64,000 nucleotides of DNA from an uncultured Candidatus Melainabacteria bacterium (GTDB lineage Bacteria; Cyanobacteriota; Vampirovibrionia; Gastranaerophilales; Gastranaerophilaceae), in the NCBI GenBank assembly GCA_934747335.1, contig CAKVGS010000007.1, forward strand, positions 1 through 64,000, written 5' to 3'. Position 1 is the first letter of the stretch. Each line of letters starts with the position of its first letter. Below, in pieces: positions 1 to 7,489 of the stretch. A program made the position numbers and the translations under genes. The notes beneath the pieces are model-generated. The model was not told where the DNA came from. It made no database searches and saw only the letters and a program-made list of their open reading frames with translations.

Positions 1-413
1 TTCATATAGTAATCACCCTTTGATGGTCGCATAGGTTTCATATCAGGGGTTTGTTCTTTTTCCGGTTTTACACAACCACCACCAACATAATCATATCCTG
101 GAGGGCAAGGGTTTGTAGGTATAGCATAAGCTTTCAGAGCTATACATGTAAAATTTGAATTATTAGCAACAAGATTGCTTTTAGACAAAACATTATTAAC
201 GTGATTCATAATTTCAAGATTATCTTCAATGTTTTTAGCCTTAGCATCAGCTATTGCGTTATACAAATTTTCATAAGCACCGTAATAATACAAATTATAC
301 GCCCTATCGGTTCCGATTTTAGCAACAGTCATTCCCATTGCTGAAACAATACCTATTACGCCGATACAAAGCAATAGTTCTGCCAAAGTAAATCCTCTAA
401 AAAGTTTTTTCAT
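1..413 (-). CDS. type IV pilin-like / type II secretion pseudopilin, C-terminus cut by window
   Basis: Reading leftward from an ATG at 413, the protein starts MKKLFRGFTLAELLLCIG, a class III prepilin signal: short basic leader, G/F cleavage site (GFTLAE), Glu at +5 of the mature protein, then a hydrophobic helix of about 20 residues. Such proteins are cleaved and N-methylated by a prepilin peptidase and assemble into pili or pseudopili. About 137 codons lie in the window and the frame stays open at base 1. The mature part has cysteines and a proline/glycine-rich stretch (NPCPPGYDYVGGGC) that suggest a disulfide loop. The start lies 2 bases after the stop of the upstream DUF3326 gene, so the two are probably co-transcribed. 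Minor pilin versus pseudopilin cannot be decided. Confidence 0.85.
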   Translation of the reverse strand, partial: MKKLFRGFTLAELLLCIGVIGIVSAMGMTVAKIGTDRAYNLYYYGAYENLYNAIADAKAKNIEDNLEIMNHVNNVLSKSNLVANNSNFTCIALKAYAIPTNPCPPGYDYVGGGCVKPEKEQTPDMKPMRPSKGDYYM

Positions 414-415
414 AC

Positions 416-1360
416 TTATAATATCTCCGTTAATTCATCGTATGTATTTATTATATCACATGTGTTTAGAAAATTCATCGGAGTGACATCTAAAACTGTT
501 ACATTTTCTCTTATTGCATAAATTTTTATCCTTCTTTTTGACGCTTCCAAAACAGGAATTCCACCAATAGAATTATAAGGTACTACTACAAAATCTAAAT
601 CATTAATACTAATTCCGGATTTTGTTAATTTTGGTGCTTGATTTAAGCCTATTAAAATGCAAGGTAAAAAAGTCGGTGTTATATATTCTGCCGAGCATCT
701 TTTATCTACGATATCCGTAGAAATTGCAATATCATCAAATGCCGGTGCATGCGCACAAGGAATTGAAAATTCTTTAGATATATAATGAGAAATTATAGCT
801 TCAACACCGCCTACGGGGTCTACGCCAACACCATTAGCGTAATCATCGCCTTGTTCATCAGGAAATCGGCACACAATTGCAATAGCTTCAGCACCTTTGT
901 CAATAAGTTTTTTGGCTGCGATTTTCAACGTCAAAAGATTTTTGACATTTCCCATTGAAACACCTGATTTATCAACAAAAAAATCGACTCCGACATCTTC
1001 TTCCGTTATTTCATAGCCGATAATATTCAACCCGTAGACTACTTCAACAGCGTTCATAGTATTAATATGAACATTAAGAACTTCTGGTTTTATTGCCTTA
1101 TCAAAGATTATCCCAATTTTGTTATTTCTTGAACGCTCCAAGCAAATTTCACCCTTAAAAAATCTATCCAAAGAGTACCCTTCAACGTAAAGCATGTTGT
1201 CGGTTATCCCAGAAAAACACGCTGCGTTAACGACATTGGGGTTTACTATTAATTCACATTTTTGTGAAATTTTTCTTGCGGCACGAGATGCATCACCCGC
1301 AAATCCGCCTATTGATGCTCCAACTCCTGTCGGAACTATAAATGCTCCAAGTTTTTTCAT
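416..1360 (-). CDS. DUF3326 family protein
   Basis: The 314-residue protein begins MKKLGAFIVPTGVGASIGG, a conserved start of DUF3326 proteins, which are widespread in Cyanobacteria and have no proven function. A glycine-rich N-terminus, a mid-protein stretch with VGVDPVGGVEAIISHYI and CAHAPAFDD, and a hydrophobic C-terminal segment with NSIGGIPVLEASKRR are visible. No signal peptide or membrane segment is seen, so it is probably cytosolic. No Shine-Dalgarno sequence precedes the ATG; instead a TGaTAAAAT extended -10 box ends 6 bases before it, so the mRNA is probably leaderless. The family call is by recognition; the function is unknown. Confidence 0.82.
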   Translation of the reverse strand: MKKLGAFIVPTGVGASIGGFAGDASRAARKISQKCELIVNPNVVNAACFSGITDNMLYVEGYSLDRFFKGEICLERSRNNKIGIIFDKAIKPEVLNVHINTMNAVEVVYGLNIIGYEITEEDVGVDFFVDKSGVSMGNVKNLLTLKIAAKKLIDKGAEAIAIVCRFPDEQGDDYANGVGVDPVGGVEAIISHYISKEFSIPCAHAPAFDDIAISTDIVDKRCSAEYITPTFLPCILIGLNQAPKLTKSGISINDLDFVVVPYNSIGGIPVLEASKRRIKIYAIRENVTVLDVTPMNFLNTCDIINTYDELTEIL

Positions 1361-1375
1361 AATTAGATTTTATCA
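1361..1375 (-). promoter_or_regulatory. extended -10 promoter, predicted leaderless start for the DUF3326 gene
   Basis: On the minus strand TGATAAAAT (a TGn-TAAAAT extended -10, box at 1367-1372) stands 6 bases upstream of the ATG at 1360. Transcription would begin at or next to the start codon. There is no purine-rich ribosome binding site. Inference from spacing only. Confidence 0.5.
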
Positions 1376-1440
1376 CGGTTTGCGAAAATTAGCTAAAAAT
1401 GTTACAATCAAAGTTACTTAAAATCGGTCTGCAAATATAT

Positions 1441-1545
1441 GGATTGCCACGAAAATCTTACGATTTTCTCGCAATGACCGAGCGTAAGACTTTCAAGCAA
1501 GTAGTCATTGCGAGGAGCAACTGCTTAGATTGGCGACAAAGCAAA
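1441..1545. repeat. dispersed palindromic repeat of the GGATTGC...GCAATGAC type
   Basis: A hairpin with GAAAATC / GATTTTC arms is flanked by GGATTGCCAC and TCGCAATGAC, followed by a second CATTGCGAGGAGCAA unit. A shorter relative (GGATTGC...CGCAATGAC) lies near 55027-55060. The 1361-1674 gap holds only this repeat and the next one; no gene is seen in it. Confidence 0.6.
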
Positions 1546-1589
1546 CCATTATATTCTATAAAACCGATACATAAAAAGTTAAATTTTTG

Positions 1590-1661
1590 AAACCCACCCG
1601 CATCTGTAAGGCTCAACAAGGTTTCGCCAACAGCTGCGACCTCCCTATTCATGGAGGAAAT
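1590..1661 (+). repeat. dispersed repeat family A, copy 1 (ACCCACCCGCAT...GCGACCTCC)
   Basis: Contains AACCCACCCGCATCTGTA, then GCTGCGACCTCCCTATTCAT and GGAGG. Related copies occur at about 35918-36015 and 54815-54905 (inverted) and 40646-40722 (same direction). The CCTCC/GGAGG hairpin ends about 10 bases before the purB ribosome binding site. Confidence 0.7.
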
Positions 1662-1674
1662 CAAAAGAGGACAC

Positions 1675-2964
1675 ATGATAGAACGTTATTCAAGAGAAGA
1701 AATCAAAAAAATATGGGAACTTCAAGCAAAGTTTGAGTATTACCTGAAAGTAGAAATCGCAGTTTGCGAAGCTTATGCTAAATTAGGCAAAATTCCTGCG
1801 GAAAATTTAGACGAAATAAAATCTAAAGCATCTTTTACATTAGATAGAATTGATGAAGTTGAGCGCGAAGTAAAACACGATGTAATAGCGTTTTTGACCG
1901 CTGTAAATGAATCTGTCGGTGCAGAAAATGCTAAATATATTCACATGGGACTAACAAGTTCCGATGTAATTGATACTGCTTTTGCTCTTCAAATAGCAGA
2001 CAGTGCAAAATATATCAACACTGAATTGGACAATCTGATTGATACAATAAAGAAACTGGCTTTTAAACATAAAAACACAGTTTGTATGGGACGTTCTCAC
2101 GGTGTGCATGCTGAAGTTATGACATTCGGTTTTAAACTCTTGAATTGGCTTGATGCTTTAATTAGAGCAAAAGAAAGCTTTAATTACGCATTAAATGAAA
2201 TAGAAGTCGGACAAATTTCAGGCCCTGTTGGGACTTACAGCAATATTCCACCTGAAATTGAAGAAATTACTTGTGCTGAATTAGGACTAAAGCCTGCAAA
2301 GATTTCAACACAAATTATTTCTAGAGACAGGCATGCAAAATTCTTTTCACAATTGGCCTTGATAGCATCTTTAATCGAACAGTTTGCGACTGAAATCAGA
2401 CATTTACAAAAAACAGAAGTTAGAGAAGTTGAAGAAGGTTTTGGTAAAAATCAAAAAGGTTCTTCTGCAATGCCACATAAAAAGAATCCAGTGTTATGCG
2501 AAAATCTTTGCGGATTGGCAAGAGTTGTTCGTTCCAATATGCTGACAGCTTACGAAAATATTAATCTTTGGCACGAGCGCGATATTTCGCATAGTTCGGC
2601 TGAACGTATAATTTTTCCTGACTCATTAATATTAATAGATTTTATGTTACACCGATTTAATGGAGTTATGGAAAATCTTGTTGTACATGAAGATAATATG
2701 CTTAAAAATACTCAATTATATGGCGGTATTGTTTATTCTCAAAAAGTGTTATTAAAGCTTGTGGATAAAGGTTTAACAAGAGAGGATGCATACAGAATTG
2801 TACAAAAGCATGCTCTTGATGCACTGAATGGTGGACATTTTAAAGAAGCTCTTTGTCAAGATAAAAAAGTTACAAGTCTACTTTCTATAACAGAAATAGA
2901 ATCGTGTTTTGATAAGAGTGATTATTTAAAAAATATAAATAATGTCTTTGAACGATTTGAATAA
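1675..2964 (+). CDS. purB: adenylosuccinate lyase
   Basis: Splits SAICAR and adenylosuccinate, releasing fumarate, in de novo purine and AMP synthesis. The 429-residue protein shows the fumarase/aspartase superfamily signature GSSAMPHKKNP near residue 269, the catalytic-serine loop, plus MGLTSSDVIDTA and MGRSHGVHAE in the expected order. Length fits bacterial PurB. The start is taken at ATG 1675 (MIERYSREEIKKIW), matching the usual PurB N-terminus and preceded by an AGAGG ribosome binding site. An upstream in-frame ATG at 1651 lies inside the repeat hairpin and is unlikely. No other pur genes are adjacent; a tRNA follows. Confidence 0.97.
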   Translation: MIERYSREEIKKIWELQAKFEYYLKVEIAVCEAYAKLGKIPAENLDEIKSKASFTLDRIDEVEREVKHDVIAFLTAVNESVGAENAKYIHMGLTSSDVIDTAFALQIADSAKYINTELDNLIDTIKKLAFKHKNTVCMGRSHGVHAEVMTFGFKLLNWLDALIRAKESFNYALNEIEVGQISGPVGTYSNIPPEIEEITCAELGLKPAKISTQIISRDRHAKFFSQLALIASLIEQFATEIRHLQKTEVREVEEGFGKNQKGSSAMPHKKNPVLCENLCGLARVVRSNMLTAYENINLWHERDISHSSAERIIFPDSLILIDFMLHRFNGVMENLVVHEDNMLKNTQLYGGIVYSQKVLLKLVDKGLTREDAYRIVQKHALDALNGGHFKEALCQDKKVTSLLSITEIESCFDKSDYLKNINNVFERFE

Positions 2965-2975
2965 CAAAATTCTAC

Positions 2976-3004
2976 TTGCTAATTTTTTATATTGTTGATA
3001 TAGT
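2976..3004 (+). promoter_or_regulatory. sigma-70-type promoter for tRNA-Arg
   Basis: TTGCTA (2976-2981), 17-base spacer, TATAGT (2999-3004). A start near 3011 would give a leader of about 25 bases before the tRNA. Visible motifs; activity inferred. Confidence 0.55.
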
Positions 3005-3035
3005 ATAGATGTTGGAAATCTTTCCGACAAGTTTT

Positions 3036-3109
<74 letters not shown>

Positions 3110-3118
3110 ATTTAATTT

Positions 3119-3145
3119 AAAACTCTCTTTTGAGAGTTTTTTTAT
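3119..3145 (+). terminator. intrinsic terminator after tRNA-Arg
   Basis: Hairpin AACTCTC TTTT GAGAGTT followed by a run of T, 10 bases after the tRNA. Confidence 0.85.
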
Positions 3146-3170
3146 ATAAAAAAAGTCGTTGGGAGTTTTT

Positions 3171-4154
3171 ATGGCAAATGCTGTTCACAAATCAAAAGTG
3201 AGTTTTTGGCAAGATTTAAAAAGTAATTTGTCTTTTTTGTTTTCATATCAGGATATTGACGAACATTTTGTTATAAAATTTTTTGGAATTAAATTCTGCA
3301 AAAAGCATAAACTTGATTATAAATTTATGCCTGTAACAGAATGCGGTGTAACACAAGAAAAAAGAAATCCTAAGCTTATTGTGTCTTTGACAACTTTTCC
3401 CGCTAGAATTAACGTAGTGCATAAAACAATTTCTACACTTTTGGAACAAACTCTAAAGCCTGACGTTGTCGTTTTGTGGCTTGCAGAAAGTCAATTTCCG
3501 AATAAAGAGCTTCCTAAATCTTTAACGGATTTAGAGCAATTTGGCTTAACGATTAAGTGGTGTGAAGATATTAAATCATTTAAAAAACTTATTCCAAGTC
3601 TTATTGAATATCCTGAAGACATTATTATAACAGTAGACGATGATAATTATTATGATAAAAGATTAGTTGAGAATTTGTATAAAGAATACTTAAATCGCCC
3701 TGATTGCATCCATGCAAGACAAGCTTTTGTTATTAAAAAAGATAAAAAAAATAATGAGATATATTTGCAGGCTAGAAATTATACCTATAACTCAACTTAT
3801 CTTCCGAGCTTTTGGAATGAGCCTGTTGGCTGCGGCGGTGTTCTTTATCCTCCACATAGTTTGCATGAAAATGTTTTGAATAAAGAACAATTTAGTAAGG
3901 AAATCCCAACACATGATGATTTATGGTTTTGGGGGCATGCAATTAGAAATAACACAAAGATTAGTGTAATAAAAGATAATTATAAGCTTAAAAATTTAGT
4001 AATTGATGGTTCGCAAGAAGATTCTTTATGGCAAAAAAATATGATAAACTCTGCTTCCAATGAAGGTATGACAGGAAGACAAGCATTAAATAAAGTTTGC
4101 AGTTTATTTCCTGAAATTAAAGAAAAATTAGAAGGAGAGAAACGTGGCTGTTAA
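3171..4154 (+). CDS. putative GT-A type glycosyltransferase
   Basis: The protein (327 residues from ATG 3171, preceded by GGGAG; a TTG four codons upstream is less likely) contains VSLTTFPARI near residue 69 and a DxD-like acidic motif, ITVDDDNYYD, typical of the metal/nucleotide-sugar site of GT-A transferases. No membrane segment is evident, so it probably acts at the cytoplasmic face. It overlaps the next glycosyltransferase by 11 bases and is followed by dTDP-sugar genes, which points to cell-surface glycan synthesis. Donor and acceptor sugars cannot be told. Confidence 0.75.
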   Translation: MANAVHKSKVSFWQDLKSNLSFLFSYQDIDEHFVIKFFGIKFCKKHKLDYKFMPVTECGVTQEKRNPKLIVSLTTFPARINVVHKTISTLLEQTLKPDVVVLWLAESQFPNKELPKSLTDLEQFGLTIKWCEDIKSFKKLIPSLIEYPEDIIITVDDDNYYDKRLVENLYKEYLNRPDCIHARQAFVIKKDKKNNEIYLQARNYTYNSTYLPSFWNEPVGCGGVLYPPHSLHENVLNKEQFSKEIPTHDDLWFWGHAIRNNTKISVIKDNYKLKNLVIDGSQEDSLWQKNMINSASNEGMTGRQALNKVCSLFPEIKEKLEGEKRGC

Positions 4155-5067
4155 GGTTTCAGTGATTGTACCTGTTTATAATGTGGAAAAATATTTGAGA
4201 CAATGTCTGGATTCTTTAGTTAATCAAACGCTCAAAGAAATTGAGATTATTTGTGTAAACGATGGTTCATCAGATAATTCTTTACAAATTTTACAGGAAT
4301 ATTCTTATAACTATCCAAATATTATTGTTATAAATCAAAAAAATCAAGGTGCAGGGCTTGCCAGAAATGTCGGCATTAACCAAGCTCAGGGAGATTATAT
4401 CGGTTTTGTTGATCCGGATGATTGGATAGAGCCGGATATGTTTTCAATTCTTTATGAAAAAGCTGTTAATACAGGGGTTGACATTGTAGAATGCGATTAT
4501 AGAATGGTATTTGAAAATTCTACTAAAATAAAAAATAGAACTCTTTTCGGTTCTTTGCATACATGGAAAAAATTCCCGATTGCTTGCGGTAAAATTTTTG
4601 ATTGGAAATATGTAAAAACGCAAGTATTTAGTGGTTTGCGTTGCATGGTTTGGAACAGATTGTACAAAAGAAGTTTGATTTTTGATAACAATTTAACTTT
4701 TCCAAAAGGAAAAGGAGAAGATTATCCGTTTTCTTTGGACGCTGTTTTATCAGCAAAAAGTATTGTTCATTGTAGGAAAATTCTTTATAATTATAGAATT
4801 AGAGAAGCAAGTATCTCTAACGGAGGAGAAATAACGACAAAGTTAGATATACAATTTATTGATTTGATTGCACAAATAGTAGAAAAACATGGTTTGACTA
4901 AAGAATTATCAAAAGAATATAACGTATTTAAACGGAATTATCCGAAAGAAAATGTAAACAGTTTTTGGGAAACAATTTTTTCTTGCAAAACAAGCATAAT
5001 CAACGCGAAAAGAATAAAACGAATTACGCTTTTTGGCATTACTTTCCATTTAGGAAAAGCTGAGTAA
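4144..5067 (+). CDS. family 2 glycosyltransferase
   Basis: A 307-residue GT2 enzyme with the canonical N-terminal VSVIVPVYNVEKYLRQCLDS, the nucleotide-binding VNDGSSDNS, GAGLARNVGI and the metal-binding FVDPDDW. It should transfer a sugar from a nucleotide donor to a growing surface polysaccharide. GTG start at 4144 lies inside the end of the preceding gene and is preceded by a good AAGGAGAG site. Translational coupling with the neighbour is likely. The substrate is unknown, but the dTDP-rhamnose-type genes downstream suggest a rhamnose-containing glycan. Confidence 0.9.
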   Translation: MAVKVSVIVPVYNVEKYLRQCLDSLVNQTLKEIEIICVNDGSSDNSLQILQEYSYNYPNIIVINQKNQGAGLARNVGINQAQGDYIGFVDPDDWIEPDMFSILYEKAVNTGVDIVECDYRMVFENSTKIKNRTLFGSLHTWKKFPIACGKIFDWKYVKTQVFSGLRCMVWNRLYKRSLIFDNNLTFPKGKGEDYPFSLDAVLSAKSIVHCRKILYNYRIREASISNGGEITTKLDIQFIDLIAQIVEKHGLTKELSKEYNVFKRNYPKENVNSFWETIFSCKTSIINAKRIKRITLFGITFHLGKAE

Positions 5068-5078
5068 GGAGGATTAAT

Positions 5079-5627
5079 ATGCCATTTGAATTTGAACCAC
5101 AAAATATAAAAGATGTAATTTTGGTTAAACCAAAAGTTTTTGGTGATAACCGCGGCTTTTTTATGGAAACTTATAAAAAATCTGATTTTGCTGCAAATGG
5201 CATAGATGTTGAATTCAATCAGGATAACCATTCAAAGTCGTCTGCACATGTTTTAAGAGGCTTACATTTTCAAAGAGCACCTTATGCTCAGGCTAAACTT
5301 GTGCGCTGCACACGTGGCAGAATTTATGATGTAGCAGTAGATATAAGAAAAGACTCTCCGACTTGCGGACAGTATGTAAAAGTAGAATTATCAGAAGATA
5401 ATAAGCACATGTTATTTATTCCTGAAGGTTTTGCACATGGTTTTGTTGTTTTGTCAGATGAAGCAGAATTAATTTATAAGGCAAGTGGGGAATATGCACC
5501 TAATGCTGATTGTGGTATAATTTGGAATGATAAAGATATAAATATTGACTGGAATATTGATTTTGAGCCAATTTTGTCTGAAAAAGATATGGCGCAAAAA
5601 ACATTTAAAGAAATTATAGGAGTTTAA
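5079..5627 (+). CDS. rfbC: dTDP-4-dehydrorhamnose 3,5-epimerase
   Basis: Epimerises dTDP-4-keto-6-deoxyglucose at C3 and C5. The 182-residue cupin-fold protein shows the RmlC hallmarks DNRGFFMETYKKSDF, LRGLHFQ (catalytic His region), DVAVDIRKDSPT and IPEGFAHGF. Length is normal. ATG 5079 follows an AAGGAGG site. The gene is 11 bases after the GT2 gene and 3 bases before rfbB, so these form one operon. Confidence 0.96.
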   Translation: MPFEFEPQNIKDVILVKPKVFGDNRGFFMETYKKSDFAANGIDVEFNQDNHSKSSAHVLRGLHFQRAPYAQAKLVRCTRGRIYDVAVDIRKDSPTCGQYVKVELSEDNKHMLFIPEGFAHGFVVLSDEAELIYKASGEYAPNADCGIIWNDKDINIDWNIDFEPILSEKDMAQKTFKEIIGV

Positions 5628-5630
5628 GAT

Positions 5631-6614
5631 ATGACAACTGTTTTAGTTACCGGTGGTGCAGGATTTATAGGAAGCTGTTTTGTGCGTCATGAGTTAAAAA
5701 AGCATCCGGATTATAAGATTATCAATATTGATGCATTAACTTATTGTGGTAATTTAGAAAATCTTAAAGATGTAGAAAATAATCCAAACTACACATTCGT
5801 ACATGGAAATATTTGTGATAGAAATTTAGTAAGAGATTTGGTTAAAGAAGCTGATTTGGTTGTAAATTTTGCAGCAGAATCTCACGTTGATAATTCTATT
5901 AAACATCCTGAAATATTTGTTGAAACAAATGTACAGGGGACTTTAAACTTGCTTCAGGCATCAAAAGAACTTGGTGTTGAAAGATATTTGCAGGTTTCAA
6001 CAGATGAAGTTTATGGCACATTGGGTAAAACAGGATATTTTTATGAAACAACACCGCTTGCACCAAACAGCCCATACTCAGCAAGTAAAGCAAGCGCTGA
6101 TATGCTTGTAAGAGCGTATAGAGAAACTTACGGTTTACCAACTCTAAATACACGTTGTTCAAACAACTACGGCCCTTATCAATATCCTGAAAAACTTATA
6201 CCGTTCTTTATTTCGCAATTATTAAAAGGTGAAAAAGTTCCTGTGTACGGTGATGGTCTGAATGTTCGTGATTGGTTATATGTTTATGATCACTGTGAGG
6301 CTATTGATGTTGTCTTACATAAAGGTAAAGTTGGTGAAGTTTATAATATTGGCGGACATAACGAAAAAACAAATATGGAAATTACTCGCCTGATTTTAGA
6401 TGCTATGGGTAAAGATGAAAGCTCAATAAAATATGTAGAAGACAGACTCGGTCATGATAGAAGATATGCAATTTCTAATGATAAAATTACATCTGAACTT
6501 GGTTGGAAACCGTCTTTAACGTTTGAAGAAGGCATTAAAATTACTATTGACTGGTATTTAAATAATCAAGATTGGATGAAAAGTATAGAAAATAAGAAAG
6601 CGAGTTTGGTATAA
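5631..6614 (+). CDS. rfbB: dTDP-glucose 4,6-dehydratase
   Basis: NAD-dependent extended SDR enzyme converting dTDP-glucose to dTDP-4-keto-6-deoxyglucose. The Rossmann motif GGAGFIGS is at residues 8-15, with NFAAESHVDNSI, the active-site region STDEVYGTLG and the YSASKA catalytic Tyr-Lys pair, and RCSNNYGPYQ. 327 residues, as usual. Its stop overlaps the rfbA start (TAATG). Confidence 0.97.
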   Translation: MTTVLVTGGAGFIGSCFVRHELKKHPDYKIINIDALTYCGNLENLKDVENNPNYTFVHGNICDRNLVRDLVKEADLVVNFAAESHVDNSIKHPEIFVETNVQGTLNLLQASKELGVERYLQVSTDEVYGTLGKTGYFYETTPLAPNSPYSASKASADMLVRAYRETYGLPTLNTRCSNNYGPYQYPEKLIPFFISQLLKGEKVPVYGDGLNVRDWLYVYDHCEAIDVVLHKGKVGEVYNIGGHNEKTNMEITRLILDAMGKDESSIKYVEDRLGHDRRYAISNDKITSELGWKPSLTFEEGIKITIDWYLNNQDWMKSIENKKASLV

Positions 6615-7486
6615 TGAAAGGAATTGTTTTAGCCGGTGGAAGCGGCACAAGGCTTTATCCTAGTACAATGACTGTTTCTAAGCAGTTGTTGCCCGTTTAT
6701 GATAAACCAATGATTTATTATCCTATTTCAGTATTAATGTTAGCAGGAATTCGTGAAATACTTATTATCTCGACTCCGCACGATTTACCAAACTTTAAAA
6801 CGCTTTTAGGAGACGGTTCTCAGTTTGGCGTGACGTTTTCTTATAAAGAACAACCAAGTCCTGATGGATTGGCACAGGCTTTCATTTTGGGAGAAGAATT
6901 TATTGGAAATGACAATGTCGCTTTAATTTTGGGCGATAATATCTTTTATGGTGCAGGATTCTCTGCTCAGCTAAAGAATGCAGTTAAAAATGCAAAAGAT
7001 AAAAAAGAAGCAACTGTTTTCGGGTACTTGGTAAAAGACCCCGAAAGATTTGGTGTTGTTGAGTTTGACAAAAACGGAAAAGCTGTTTCTATTGAAGAAA
7101 AACCAACAGAACCTAAATCAAATTACGCAGTAACAGGTTTATATTTCTATGATAACAGTGTTATAGAAAAAGCAAAATCCTTAAAACCTTCTAAACGTGG
7201 CGAACTGGAAATAACGGACTTGAACAGAATTTACTTGGAAGAAAGCAAATTAAATGTTGAAAAATTCGGCAGAGGATTTGCGTGGTTAGATACAGGAACT
7301 CACAATTCTTTATTAAAAGCTGGTCAATATGTTCAAACTATTGAAGAAAATCAAGGGATTAAGATTGCTTGCTTAGAAGAAGTTGCAATAAGAATGGGCT
7401 ATTTGAAGAAATCAGATGTGCTAAATAACATTTCTAACTTCAAAAATAACGAGTATTACAACTACGTGACGATGTTGCAGGTGTAA
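6614..7486 (+). CDS. rfbA: glucose-1-phosphate thymidylyltransferase
   Basis: Makes dTDP-glucose from dTTP and glucose-1-phosphate. The 290-residue protein starts MKGIVLAGGSGTRLYP, the sugar nucleotidyltransferase signature, with KQLLPVYDKPMIYYP and ALILGDNIFYG following. It is the last gene of the rfbC-rfbB-rfbA run; rfbD (dTDP-4-dehydrorhamnose reductase) is not in the window. The gene ends 3 bases from the stop of the giant convergent gene and no terminator separates them. Confidence 0.97.
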   Translation: MKGIVLAGGSGTRLYPSTMTVSKQLLPVYDKPMIYYPISVLMLAGIREILIISTPHDLPNFKTLLGDGSQFGVTFSYKEQPSPDGLAQAFILGEEFIGNDNVALILGDNIFYGAGFSAQLKNAVKNAKDKKEATVFGYLVKDPERFGVVEFDKNGKAVSIEEKPTEPKSNYAVTGLYFYDNSVIEKAKSLKPSKRGELEITDLNRIYLEESKLNVEKFGRGFAWLDTGTHNSLLKAGQYVQTIEENQGIKIACLEEVAIRMGYLKKSDVLNNISNFKNNEYYNYVTMLQV

Positions 7487-7489
7487 GAA

